Assembly (NCBI GenBank): GCA_002379855.1
Contig: DFUX01000032.1
Location: 1 to 11,901, forward strand
DNA length: 11,901 bases
From: Cloacimonetes bacterium UBA4175
GTDB taxonomy: Bacteria > Cloacimonadota > Cloacimonadia > Cloacimonadales > Cloacimonadaceae
Reading direction: 5' to 3'
In this document: in pieces, positions 1-6,856 of the stretch
Layout: each line of letters starts with the position of its first letter
Position numbering within the stretch: position 1 is the first letter of the stretch
Notes under the pieces: model-generated
What the model saw: the letters and a program-made list of their open reading frames with translations, nothing else
What the model was told of the DNA's origin: nothing
Databases searched by the model: none
Translations under genes and position numbers: made by a program

Positions 1-37
1 TCAAAGATCCTGTCATCCGCATTCTATCTCTTTTCAG

Positions 38-69
38 CAACACGCCAACACGCCACCATGTCACCACGC
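38..69. repeat. Short array of four degenerate octamers (CAMCACGN)
   Basis: Four contiguous 8-base units follow one another: CAACACGC, CAACACGC, CACCATGT, CACCACGC. The same consensus recurs in the same phase at 2753-2784, so this is a repeat family and not chance low complexity. The flanks (1-37 and 70-187) show no convincing gene. A 51-codon frame open from base 1 to 156 runs through the repeat and resembles no protein I know. Around 104-126 a weak hairpin (CAGG/CCTG) followed by ATTTTTCT could terminate something entering from the left, but the stem is too short to rely on. Confidence 0.6.
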
Positions 70-187
70 CTATACGATGTTCCCAGCCCGTGTCCATCTT
101 TCTCAGGGCAGCCTGTGGGCATTTTTCTAAAGATTTGCCGCGAATCTGAAAAATAAAGCTTGACACGGAAAACATCAATTTATTGAG

Positions 188-216
188 TTGACTTTGACTG
201 ACTTAATAGGTATTAT
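188..216 (+). promoter_or_regulatory. Sigma70-like promoter for the secreted protein gene
   Basis: TTGACT (188-193, 5 of 6 to the -35 consensus) is separated by exactly 17 bases from TATTAT (211-216, 5 of 6 to the -10 consensus). The predicted transcription start is near 223. A perfect TTGACA also occurs at 160-165 but has no acceptable -10 at 16-18 bases. If this promoter is used, the next gene has an unusually long leader of about 440 bases. Confidence 0.5.
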
Positions 217-223
217 TCAGTGA

Positions 224-663
224 ATTACTATTTTGTTTTTTATGCCGCGCAGTTCGGTTGCGCCGTGGTTTTTAACACTGCCAGCCAGCGCGGCGGAATG
301 TAAGGAGAGATGATTGGACATTGTTTTTACCGACAAGTGTCATTACCATCTTTGCCTAAACAGGGGCAGAGGCGCCGGCATGGTGGATGCGTCCACACAA
401 ACCGGCCACGGGGCCCAACATAACTACACTCTGGCATCGGATTTTCCGTTCCTGTCCAGGCACTGCTTTGCACGTAACAACATCGCACATATACACGCTA
501 AAAACGTGCCCGGCCAAGCCGCGGAAGTCCGAACCATGCTTAATGAATCAATATCAAACCGGGAGCCGCTCCCGGACCCGCCGCAAGCGGGGCATCCGGC
601 TAAGGAGCTCCCATCGATTTAATTCTTCAAACCACAGAACTCTGAAAAGAGGAGAACAACATT
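224..663 (+). promoter_or_regulatory. Long structured 5' leader, possible RNA switch
   Basis: No convincing gene lies between the promoter and the ATG at 664. A perfect stem GCCGCGC (244-250) / GCGCGGC (288-294) closes a 37-base loop and is followed at 302-307 by AAGGAG. That site is spaced six bases before a TTG at 314, which opens a 102-codon frame ending at 622. The peptide is His/Pro-rich, matches no family I know and may be only a leader ORF. Near the 3' end, CCGGGAG (559-565) / CTCCCGG (569-575) forms a tight hairpin beside CCCGC (577-581) / GCGGG (587-591). The same bases can instead form GGGAGC (561-566) / GCTCCC (607-612) enclosing CCGGA (572-576) / TCCGG (595-599). The two folds exclude each other. 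The gene's own ribosome site, AGAGGAG, is at 648-654. I match none of this to a known riboswitch class. Confidence 0.4.
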
Positions 664-2463
664 ATGAAGAAACTAATTGTTCTATTAATTGCGCTAATGG
701 CGCTAACCATGCTTGGAGCTACTGAGTTACAGCACTGGACGGGTTCGATTAACACCTATTTTATATTACCGGATCTTGATGCTCCAGCTGTTCCACGTGT
801 TGCTGTAATATTTGAACCCACAGGACCATGTGTATTTAATAGCGTGTTAATGCGATTTTATCAAGCTGGATCGCAAGGACAGCCTCAGGTAATGGCTGAG
901 TTGCGTCCGGTTGATGCAGCTGGTAATATTGACGAGTCTGGATTTGCTCCCCCCAGCGTTTTAAAACAGTATAGTGAAATATCATGGTTTCCTAGTGCCA
1001 CACTCTTCGATTTCGCCGGTATTCCTGAAGCGAATCGTACCTTTGCGGGCGGAGAGAAATTTGCCATTGTGCTATCCGTACCCAACGCCACCGCAAATAT
1101 TAATGTCGGCGTTTTGGGCGTTGGTGGTGACATCGGCAACAGTTACACCTATATAGATACCTATGGATGGTATCGTAATGATGATGTGTTCACCAATCCA
1201 ATGTCTTATGCATTTACTGCCGACGTCACCTACACCGGGAATTTCCTCGACCTTGAGGCTACCAGTCTCTATTTCACAGGCGATATGTTCCTGCAGCCGG
1301 GAGACGCCATTCTCTACGAAGCGGACGTCACCAGCAACAGCAATATCCCCGTAACCGGCGATGTGAAGATTGAGGTTTTGGACCAGGCAACCGGTACCGC
1401 GCTCTGGACGCAGACCTGGGCCAATCAAAGCTTCCCCGTGTCAACTGAACCAGTCCACTTCACCTGCACCGCGCCTCCAGTTGTTGCCTATCCTACCACG
1501 GCAGGCGACTATCAGGTGAAACTAACCGTCACCCTGGTCAATGATATGGACAACACCAACAACATGTTAGAGTTGGAGCAGATCACCTTCTCGCCGCCTG
1601 GAAATATGGACTATTCGGACGACTTGGATACGGATGAGCCGGATAATTCCTACGCGTGGTACAATGGCGGATCGGAAATTGGAGTCGATTTCTGGTATTA
1701 TGCCGCCCCGCTTACCCTCCAAAGCGTCGGTTTCAGGATTAATGATAGCAGTTGGCCTTCCGGCGCAGCCACCAACCCGAACCTGAAATACGCCATCTAC
1801 AACTGGGTGGACGGATTACCCAACCAACTCTATGTGACCCCGGACCCTGTGCCCTGCACCTTGGGCCAGTGGAACTACTACGACGTTTCCGCCCTGGGCC
1901 TCAATTTTGCTGCCGGCGAAAGCTTCATGGTCGCTTACAAACAGGTTGGTGACTATCCAAATTGCCCCAGCCTTTGCACGGATGAATCCGCTCCGCTTTC
2001 CGGTTGGATCAGCTCTTATTACTGGAACCCCACTGACCAAACTTGGTACCTGGGTGAAGACTCTGACTTAATGATCCGGGCCGGAGTCATTGAAACGGTG
2101 ACTGGCGTGGAAGCCCCCATCATCTCCATCGCCCTGGACAGCGGCTATCCCACCATTACCTGGGATGAGGTAACGGGAGCCCAATCTTACAACGTCTATG
2201 GCTCGAATGATCCCTATGCAGCCCAGCCCTGGACAGCCATTGTAACTGGCATCAATGACCTTGGCTATGCCTATCAGGGCACCGAGACCTACCAGTTCTT
2301 CTACGTGACAGCCTCCACAGAGGCAGATGGCAGCAAGATGGCGAACACAGAGCTTGTTCCCACTGTCAATGCCAATGCCATCTCCCGGAAAATCAAAGCG
2401 TCCGACGTCAAAGCTGAAGTCAAGCGCGTCCACAAGCTGCCCGTAGCGAATACCCGCAAGTAA
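664..2463 (+). CDS. Secreted multi-domain beta-rich protein with Fn3-like module
   Basis: This 599-residue protein begins with a clear signal peptide: MKK, a hydrophobic core to about residue 18, then a small-residue cleavage site near GA|TE. It is therefore exported; no lipobox Cys follows the core. Residues about 20-190 form an unrecognised beta-rich domain. About 195-310 looks like a CARDB/Ig-like adhesion module (pattern GDYQVKLTVTLVND, then DNTNN). About 315-475 is another Trp/Tyr-rich sandwich, and about 484-555 is Fn3-like (ITWDEVTGAQSYNVYG). The last 30 residues are Lys/Arg-rich and lack a typical type IX sorting domain. The start is supported by AGAGGAG nine bases upstream. Codon use shifts near residue 187: A/T-ending before it and G/C-ending after it, suggesting a recombined N-terminal module. 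The function is unknown; surface binding or cell-envelope decoration is inference. It appears monocistronic, with its own promoter and terminator. Confidence 0.85.
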   Translation: MKKLIVLLIALMALTMLGATELQHWTGSINTYFILPDLDAPAVPRVAVIFEPTGPCVFNSVLMRFYQAGSQGQPQVMAELRPVDAAGNIDESGFAPPSVLKQYSEISWFPSATLFDFAGIPEANRTFAGGEKFAIVLSVPNATANINVGVLGVGGDIGNSYTYIDTYGWYRNDDVFTNPMSYAFTADVTYTGNFLDLEATSLYFTGDMFLQPGDAILYEADVTSNSNIPVTGDVKIEVLDQATGTALWTQTWANQSFPVSTEPVHFTCTAPPVVAYPTTAGDYQVKLTVTLVNDMDNTNNMLELEQITFSPPGNMDYSDDLDTDEPDNSYAWYNGGSEIGVDFWYYAAPLTLQSVGFRINDSSWPSGAATNPNLKYAIYNWVDGLPNQLYVTPDPVPCTLGQWNYYDVSALGLNFAAGESFMVAYKQVGDYPNCPSLCTDESAPLSGWISSYYWNPTDQTWYLGEDSDLMIRAGVIETVTGVEAPIISIALDSGYPTITWDEVTGAQSYNVYGSNDPYAAQPWTAIVTGINDLGYAYQGTETYQFFYVTASTEADGSKMANTELVPTVNANAISRKIKASDVKAEVKRVHKLPVANTRK

Positions 2464-2472
2464 ACAACTCTG

Positions 2473-2522
2473 GCAGGACTTTCCTGCTGCGTATTTGCCC
2501 CCGCATCGCCGCGGGGGTTTTT
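2473..2522 (+). terminator. Intrinsic terminator with a preceding second hairpin
   Basis: The main stem is CCCCCGC (2498-2504) and GCGGGGG (2511-2517) around a six-base loop, followed directly by TTTTT and ATTT. A first small hairpin, GCAGGA (2473-2478) / TCCTGC (2482-2487), precedes it. The structure lies 10-60 bases after the stop of the secreted protein gene. On the opposite strand the stem is not followed by a U-run, so it acts only for the plus strand. Confidence 0.9.
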
Positions 2523-2532
2523 ATTTCCCATC

Positions 2533-2577
2533 TGATCTTTTGTTGATCTGTCGGGGATCCCTTGCCAGGGATGACAC
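2533..2577. repeat. Degenerate palindromic repeat, copy A
   Basis: The unit has two GATC boxes seven bases apart, then TGTCGGGGATCCC, TTGCC and AGGGATGACAC. It aligns with copy B at 2663-2709 with a few substitutions and a 3-base gap. The inner part, GGGATCCC...CAGGGATGAC, can fold back on itself. It resembles the intergenic GGATCC...GGGATGACA palindromes scattered in many bacterial genomes. Confidence 0.65.
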
Positions 2578-2630
2578 AGTATATAGTCAGGTGTGGTTTG
2601 TTTCTTGGTTTGGTGGTTGATTTTAAAAGA

Positions 2631-2648
2631 CTGGATCCCGGGTCAAGC
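2631..2648. repeat. Half-copy of a related palindrome (CTGGATCCCGGGTCAAGC)
   Basis: These 18 bases match the left arm of the common intergenic palindrome of the form CTGGATCCCGGGTCAAG plus CCCGGGATGACA. The right arm is not adjacent. A similar arm, CTTGCCCGGGATGACAC, ends copy B about 45 bases further on, so the element may be interrupted or rearranged. Confidence 0.4.
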
Positions 2649-2662
2649 TGTCCCACCCCACC

Positions 2663-2709
2663 GGATCGTTGCCGATCCGTCGAGGACCCCGGCTTGCCCG
2701 GGATGACAC
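2663..2709. repeat. Degenerate palindromic repeat, copy B
   Basis: This is a direct repeat of copy A (2533-2577): GATC, spacer, GATC, CGTCGAGGACCCC, GGCTTGCC, CGGGATGACAC. Its left end is also a perfect hairpin, CGGATCG (2662-2668) / CGATCCG (2673-2679) with loop TTGC. The changes between copies tend to keep the fold, as expected of an element maintained as DNA or RNA structure. Confidence 0.65.
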
Positions 2710-2752
2710 GGTTTTGGGGCCTGGAGGGCTTGTTCTGGGCTGCGTCCACCAT

Positions 2753-2861
2753 CAACACGTCACCACGACACCACCTCACCACGAAAGCTCCTTTTCACCA
2801 TTTCACCTTTCCACCTTTCCACCTCAAAAACACCTTTCCACCTTTCCACGAAAATTCGTGG
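2753..2861. repeat. Degenerate octamer array (CACCNNNN) ending in a palindrome
   Basis: Units run CAACACGT, CACCACGA, CACCACCT, CACCACGA (2753-2784), then an 11-base break. They resume as CACCATTT, CACCTTTC, CACCTTTC (2796-2819), an 11-base unit CACCTCAAAAA, then CACCTTTC twice and CACGAAAA (to 2854). The last unit is part of a palindrome, CCACGAA (2846-2852) / TTCGTGG (2855-2861). The array lies between two converging genes, 32 bases past the epimerase stop codon. No U-run follows the palindrome on either strand, so it is not a convincing terminator. The first four units share consensus and phase with the array at 38-69. Confidence 0.65.
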
Positions 2862-2893
2862 GCAAGAAAAGAAACGAAGAATGCCTATACTTG

Positions 2894-3856
2894 CTAAATC
2901 TGGTCTTGCAGCCAGTTCCAAAAGGCTTGCAGGCCCTCTTCAAAGCTGGTGCGGGGGGCAAAGCCAAGCAGGGCTTTGGCTTTGGAGATATCCGCCCGGG
3001 TGTGGGGAATGTCGCCAGCCTGGGGAGGCAGATACTGAATCCGCGCCTGAAGCCCGCTCACCTTCTCGAGGGCGCGCAGCATCTCCAGGAGCGGGACGCC
3101 GTGGTCGCCGCCCAGGTTGACCACCTCGTAGCAGAGGCGTTCGCGGGTGAGGTCCGCGGCGGACAGGATTCCAGCCACAATATCGGTAATGTAAGTGTAA
3201 TCACGGCTGCTGGAGCCGTCGCCAAAGATGGGCACGCATTCATCCCGTATCATCAGGTCGGCAAACATGCGGATGGCCAGATCCGGCCTTTGCCGGGGCC
3301 CGTACACGGTGAAAAAGCGCAGGCAGAGCATGGAGATCTGGTGCAGGTGGTGCCAGGCGTGGCAGAGCAGTTCGCCCGCCTTTTTGGTGGCGGCGTAGGG
3401 GGAGATGGGGCTATCCACAGGGTCGCTTTCGGCAAAGGGCAGCTTGGAATTGGCGCCATAGACCGAGGAGGAAGAGGCGAAGATGAAGCGGCGCGGGCCG
3501 TGCCGGGCGCAGAGCTGCAGCAGGTTGAGGGTGCCATCCAGGTTTACGCTGGAGTAAAGCTCCGGCTGTTCGATCGAGGGGCGCACCCCCGCCCGGGCTG
3601 CCAGATGGATAATCAGATCAAACTTGAAACGGTCAAAGACATCCTCCAACGCGGCGCGGTCGGTGATATCCGCCTCGACCAGGGTGAAGGCGGGGTCTTT
3701 CAAGCAGGAGGAGAGGTTCCGCCTTTTGGCCTCCGGCGAGTAAAAATCACAGAAGTTGTCCAGGCAGACGACTCGGTCTCCCCGTCTCAGCAACGCTTCG
3801 CAGAGGTGGGAGCCAATGAATCCGGCGCCTCCCGTGACCAGGATCAGCTCAGGCAT
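2894..3856 (-). CDS. NAD-dependent nucleotide-sugar epimerase, UDP-glucuronate 4-epimerase type
   Basis: This is a full-length (320 residues) extended short-chain dehydrogenase. The Rossmann NAD site is VTGGAGFIGSH (7-17). The acidic cap of strand two is in CLDNF (31-35). The catalytic Ser lies in SSSSVYG (128-134) and the YxxxK pair is Y154/K158 in SPYAATKK. The pieces DNFCDFYSPEAKRRN, ARAGVRPSIEQP, FFTVYGPRQRPDLAI and a C-terminal GDIPHTRADISKA are typical of UDP-glucuronate 4-epimerases. These make UDP-galacturonate in the cytoplasm for surface polysaccharide. UDP-glucose 4-epimerase or another sugar epimerase is a less likely alternative. Its ATG overlaps the end of murA by eight bases and has only a weak ribosome site, so translation is probably coupled to murA. 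It is the last gene of the five-gene run; no clear terminator follows. Confidence 0.88.
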   Translation of the reverse strand: MPELILVTGGAGFIGSHLCEALLRRGDRVVCLDNFCDFYSPEAKRRNLSSCLKDPAFTLVEADITDRAALEDVFDRFKFDLIIHLAARAGVRPSIEQPELYSSVNLDGTLNLLQLCARHGPRRFIFASSSSVYGANSKLPFAESDPVDSPISPYAATKKAGELLCHAWHHLHQISMLCLRFFTVYGPRQRPDLAIRMFADLMIRDECVPIFGDGSSSRDYTYITDIVAGILSAADLTRERLCYEVVNLGGDHGVPLLEMLRALEKVSGLQARIQYLPPQAGDIPHTRADISKAKALLGFAPRTSFEEGLQAFWNWLQDQI

Positions 3857-5102
3857 TCTCGCGGGTGATGCGGGCTCCGATCGCGTTGAGCTTCTCCTCT
3901 ATACGGTCATAGCCCCGGTCGATATGGTAGATGCGGGAGACAATGGTGCTGCCTTTGGCTACCAGTCCTGCCAGAACCAAAGCGGCGCTGGCGCGCAGGT
4001 CGGTCGCCATCACTTCCGCCCCGCTGAGCTGTTTCACCCCTTTCACGGTTGCCACATTGCGTTCCATGCGGATATCGGCCTGCAGGCGGTTCAACTCCGC
4101 CACGTGCATGAAGCGGTCTGGGAAGATGGTGTCCTCGATGAAGCTGACTCCCTCGGCCAGGGACATGAGGACGGTGAACTGGGCTTGCAGATCGGTGGGA
4201 AAACCGGGATAGGGAAGGGTGAGGATGTTCACGGGTTTGATGACCTCGGGGGGGATGACGGTGATGGAGCGCTCCGCCACTTCCAGTTCGCAGCCCGCGG
4301 CGCGCAGCTTTTCCAGCAGGGCGTCCAGGTGGCCGGGCAGGCAGTTTTCCACCGTGACCGGCTTGGTGCTCAAGGCTCCGGCGATGAGAAAGGTGCCTGC
4401 TTCGATGCGGTCTGATATCATCTCCATTTCCACGGGGAAGAGCTGCTCCACTCCCTCGATGGTGAGGGTGGTGCTGCCGCAGCCCTGGATCCTGGCGCCC
4501 ATCTTGTTGAGCATTTCGACGGTGGAATCGACCTCGGGTTCCATAGCGGCGTTGAAGATCTGGGTGGTGCCGGAGGCTAAGACGGCGGCCATGATGGCGT
4601 TAATGGTGGCGCCCACGCTTGATTTTTCAAAGTGGATGGGGGCTCCGGTGAGCTTTTCCGCCCGCGCGTGGATGTAGCCATGCTCGATGGTGATGTCAGC
4701 GCCGAGGGCTTCCATCGCTTTGAGGTGCAGATCCACGGGGCGGGTGCCGATCGCGCAGCCTCCGGGAAACGAGACCCGGGCTTCGCCCAAACGCGCCAGC
4801 AAGGGGCCTAAAACATAGATGGAGGCGCGCATCTTGCTCACCAATTCGTAAGGCGCCTCAAAGAAGCAGACATCGCGGGAGTCGATGCTCATCATGCCGT
4901 TTTCATATTCCACCCGGGCGCCCAGGACGCGCAGCAGATGTGACATCGTCTTGAGGTCGATTAGGTTGGGAACGTTGCGCAATACGGATTTGCCGGGAGC
5001 CAGCAGGCAGGCCGCCATCACGGGCAGGATGGCGTTTTTGGCGCCGCTAACGCTGATGGTGCCACTTAATTCCCGGTTTCCTTCAATGATAAATCTGTCC
5101 AT
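3849..5102 (-). CDS. murA: UDP-N-acetylglucosamine 1-carboxyvinyltransferase MurA
   Basis: The enzyme transfers enolpyruvate from phosphoenolpyruvate to UDP-GlcNAc in the cytoplasm, the first committed step of peptidoglycan synthesis and the target of fosfomycin. All landmarks of the family are present in 417 residues, the usual length. K22 and N23 lie in SGAKNAILP. The catalytic loop GGCAIGTRPVDLH carries Cys116 and Arg121. Asp304 lies in YPGFPTDLQAQ, and Arg396 in HIDRGYDRIEEK near the C-terminus. Because the loop has Cys and not Asp, the enzyme is expected to be fosfomycin-sensitive by the known mechanism. The ATG at 5102 is preceded by AAGGA about seven bases upstream. The gap to prmC is 12 bases, and the stop overlaps the epimerase start. 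Confidence 0.97.
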   Translation of the reverse strand: MDRFIIEGNRELSGTISVSGAKNAILPVMAACLLAPGKSVLRNVPNLIDLKTMSHLLRVLGARVEYENGMMSIDSRDVCFFEAPYELVSKMRASIYVLGPLLARLGEARVSFPGGCAIGTRPVDLHLKAMEALGADITIEHGYIHARAEKLTGAPIHFEKSSVGATINAIMAAVLASGTTQIFNAAMEPEVDSTVEMLNKMGARIQGCGSTTLTIEGVEQLFPVEMEMISDRIEAGTFLIAGALSTKPVTVENCLPGHLDALLEKLRAAGCELEVAERSITVIPPEVIKPVNILTLPYPGFPTDLQAQFTVLMSLAEGVSFIEDTIFPDRFMHVAELNRLQADIRMERNVATVKGVKQLSGAEVMATDLRASAALVLAGLVAKGSTIVSRIYHIDRGYDRIEEKLNAIGARITRENA

Positions 5103-5114
5103 GTTTACATCCTT

Positions 5115-5933
5115 TTATATATGTGTAAATCCCAGATAGCGTTCCCGCCCGGCGAGGTCATTTTGAGCCAGAAAGCAGGAGTAGCCAAGTGTTTGCGCCA
5201 GGTGCCGGACGGCTGCCCTCTGGGTGGCCCCGTGCTCGAAAAGGACTCTGCCTCCCGGGGCCAGACGCTCCTTTGCCCCGCGGAGAATGCGGTGGTAAAA
5301 CTCCAGTCCGTCCTGTTTTGCCAGCAATGCCTGGCGGGGTTCATAATCGCGAACCCGGGGTTCCAGCGAGGCAAACTCTTCCTCTGAGATGTAGGGGGGG
5401 TTGCTGATGATCAGGTCGAAAGAATCTCTTGTATCCGGAAAGAGGTCACAGAGGTGAAAGTCGATGTGGCAGCCGTGCGCGAGGGCGTTGCGGCGGGCAA
5501 GTTCCAGCGCGGCGGGGCTGCTGTCAGTAGCCAGGAGCGCGGCTTGCGGCAGATGAGTGGCCAGGGCGATGGCGATAGCTCCGCTGCCGGTTCCGATCTC
5601 AAGAATCCCGGCATCTGGCTTGAGCAAGCCCAAAGCCAGTTCCACCAAGCCTTCCGTCTCCGGCCGGGGAATCAATACAGAGGGATTGACCGTCAGCTCC
5701 AAGCCATAAAACCAGGCTTTTTGCAGTATGTATTGGGGTGGTTCAGCCTGCTGGAGGCGGGCATGCCAGTCCCAAAAGCGGGTGATGCTTTCTGCGGATA
5801 GCTCCACCTGCCCCTTGAGAGGAATCTCCACGGGAGAACAATCCAGCAGCTCGGCAAGCAAAAGGCGCACACTGGAGGCATCCGGCTGCGGAGTTGCGGC
5901 CAGGGCTTCAGCCAGCAGGAGTTCAGCCTTCAT
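5115..5933 (-). CDS. prmC: Peptide chain release factor N5-glutamine methyltransferase PrmC
   Basis: PrmC methylates the Gln of the GGQ motif in release factors RF1 and RF2, using S-adenosylmethionine, and so speeds termination. In its 272 residues the N-terminal helical domain ends near PPQYILQKAWFYG (65-77). The linker VLIPRPETEGLVE (86-98) is a family hallmark. SAM-binding motif I is LEIGTGSG (111-118), and the substrate-Gln motif NPPY is at 178-181. DYEPRQALLAKQDGLEFYH (196-214) and LAPGGRVLFEHG are also typical. The start codon overlaps the previous stop as ATGA (5930-5933), with no strong ribosome site, which points to coupling. The usual partner prfA is not next to it here. The final residues YLGFTHI are slightly unlike the common C-terminus but are not a truncation. 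Confidence 0.95.
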   Translation of the reverse strand: MKAELLLAEALAATPQPDASSVRLLLAELLDCSPVEIPLKGQVELSAESITRFWDWHARLQQAEPPQYILQKAWFYGLELTVNPSVLIPRPETEGLVELALGLLKPDAGILEIGTGSGAIAIALATHLPQAALLATDSSPAALELARRNALAHGCHIDFHLCDLFPDTRDSFDLIISNPPYISEEEFASLEPRVRDYEPRQALLAKQDGLEFYHRILRGAKERLAPGGRVLFEHGATQRAAVRHLAQTLGYSCFLAQNDLAGRERYLGFTHI

Positions 5934-6856
5934 ATCCGGGCTGCCCGTTCAGGGTAAAGTTTGCGGCTGATCTGCACCTTGCGCCCTCCCTGGGAGAATT
6001 CCAGTTTATCGGAAAGGTGGTAAAGCATGGCTATCCCGCGGCCATAGAAATCAAGGCTCAGAGTGGGCTCTTTGGCCACCCGTCGCAGCCAGTCATCGTA
6101 GTCGAAACCCTCGCCGTCGTCACTCACGCCAATGCTGATGGTGTTTTGCTGGTAGTCCACAAAGACGGAGAAGCGGATGCGCCTGGCGGCTATTTCAGGC
6201 AGGCTGAGCTTTTGGAGGATGATCGCCTCCTGTTCGGCATGGTTGCAGTGGCGCTGCTCCAAAGAGAGTCCCAGAGTGCCGTGGATATAGGCGTTATAGA
6301 CCATTTCATCGGCACAGATCAGCAGTTCGTTGAAAAGGTCCTGGGGCAGATGCAGGTTTTGCTTGAAAAAGAGGCGCATCACCCGGGAAATGCTGGTGAG
6401 GGAAAGCTTTTTGGGGTCGATGACCAACTCCATATTGGCGGTGTCCAGGTGCTGCATAAACTGTTCGAGGTTTTCCCGCGAATGTCTGCGCTTCAGATGA
6501 CAGCTGATCATCCCCACCAATTGCTGCGCCTCGATGGGTTTGCTGATAAAATCCACCGCGCCCAGTTGAATCGCCCGGATGAAATATTTTGGTTCCAGAT
6601 GTCCGGTCATCAGGATCACATCCAGATCGTGTTCTTCATCCTGGCGGATGCGTTCCAGCAGTTCCAGACCGGAATATCCCGGCATCTCGATGTCGCAGAG
6701 CATCAACTCATAACGGTGGCGCCTGATCTTTTGCAAGGCGTCCTGGGCGTTGAAGACAGCGTCAGCCTTGATCTCGTGCATGGTCAGGATCTTGCACAGG
6801 CTTTGGGCAAGGCTGGGACTGTCGTCCACGATCAGGACGTTGCTGGTGGATTTCAT
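5930..6856 (-). CDS. Response regulator receiver fused to SpoIIAB/RsbW-like ATPase
   Basis: Numbering is from the ATG at 6856 (308 residues); a TTG one codon earlier is also possible. Residues 6-122 form a receiver domain: acidic pair D11/D12 in LIVDDSP, phosphoacceptor D55 in LCDIEMPGYSG, T84 in LMTGH, K106 in FISKP. A helical linker leads to a GHKL ATPase at about 170-300. Its N-box is ADEMVYNAYIHG (E184, N188, H192), its G1 box is SDDGEGFD, and its G2 box is GRGIAMLYHLSD. The short ATP lid and GRGI motif fit the anti-sigma serine-kinase type better than histidine kinases, and no His dimerisation box is seen. I infer that phosphorylation of the receiver controls an ATPase that phosphorylates or binds the STAS protein encoded just upstream. 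The start overlaps that gene's stop as TGATG. No PP2C phosphatase or sigma factor is in the window. Confidence 0.85.
   Translation of the reverse strand: MKSTSNVLIVDDSPSLAQSLCKILTMHEIKADAVFNAQDALQKIRRHRYELMLCDIEMPGYSGLELLERIRQDEEHDLDVILMTGHLEPKYFIRAIQLGAVDFISKPIEAQQLVGMISCHLKRRHSRENLEQFMQHLDTANMELVIDPKKLSLTSISRVMRLFFKQNLHLPQDLFNELLICADEMVYNAYIHGTLGLSLEQRHCNHAEQEAIILQKLSLPEIAARRIRFSVFVDYQQNTISIGVSDDGEGFDYDDWLRRVAKEPTLSLDFYGRGIAMLYHLSDKLEFSQGGRKVQISRKLYPERAARI

Noticed and set aside
1..156. Frame open from the left edge, ending TAA at 154-156
   Set aside because: It crosses the octamer repeat and has a composition unlike the real genes here. An edge-cut gene cannot be excluded but nothing supports it.
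387..725. 112-codon plus-strand frame running into the secreted protein gene
   Set aside because: The peptide is Arg/His/Ser-rich, has no good ribosome site and overlaps a well-supported start and signal peptide in another frame.
2846..2861. Palindrome CCACGAA/TTCGTGG as terminator of the minus-strand operon
   Set aside because: The loop is only two bases unless the stem opens, and neither strand has a following U-run.
2669..3868. 399-codon plus-strand open frame
   Set aside because: It lies antisense to the epimerase, whose full family motifs are on the minus strand. The plus-strand translation is low-complexity Gly/Ala/Val with no family features and starts inside repeats.
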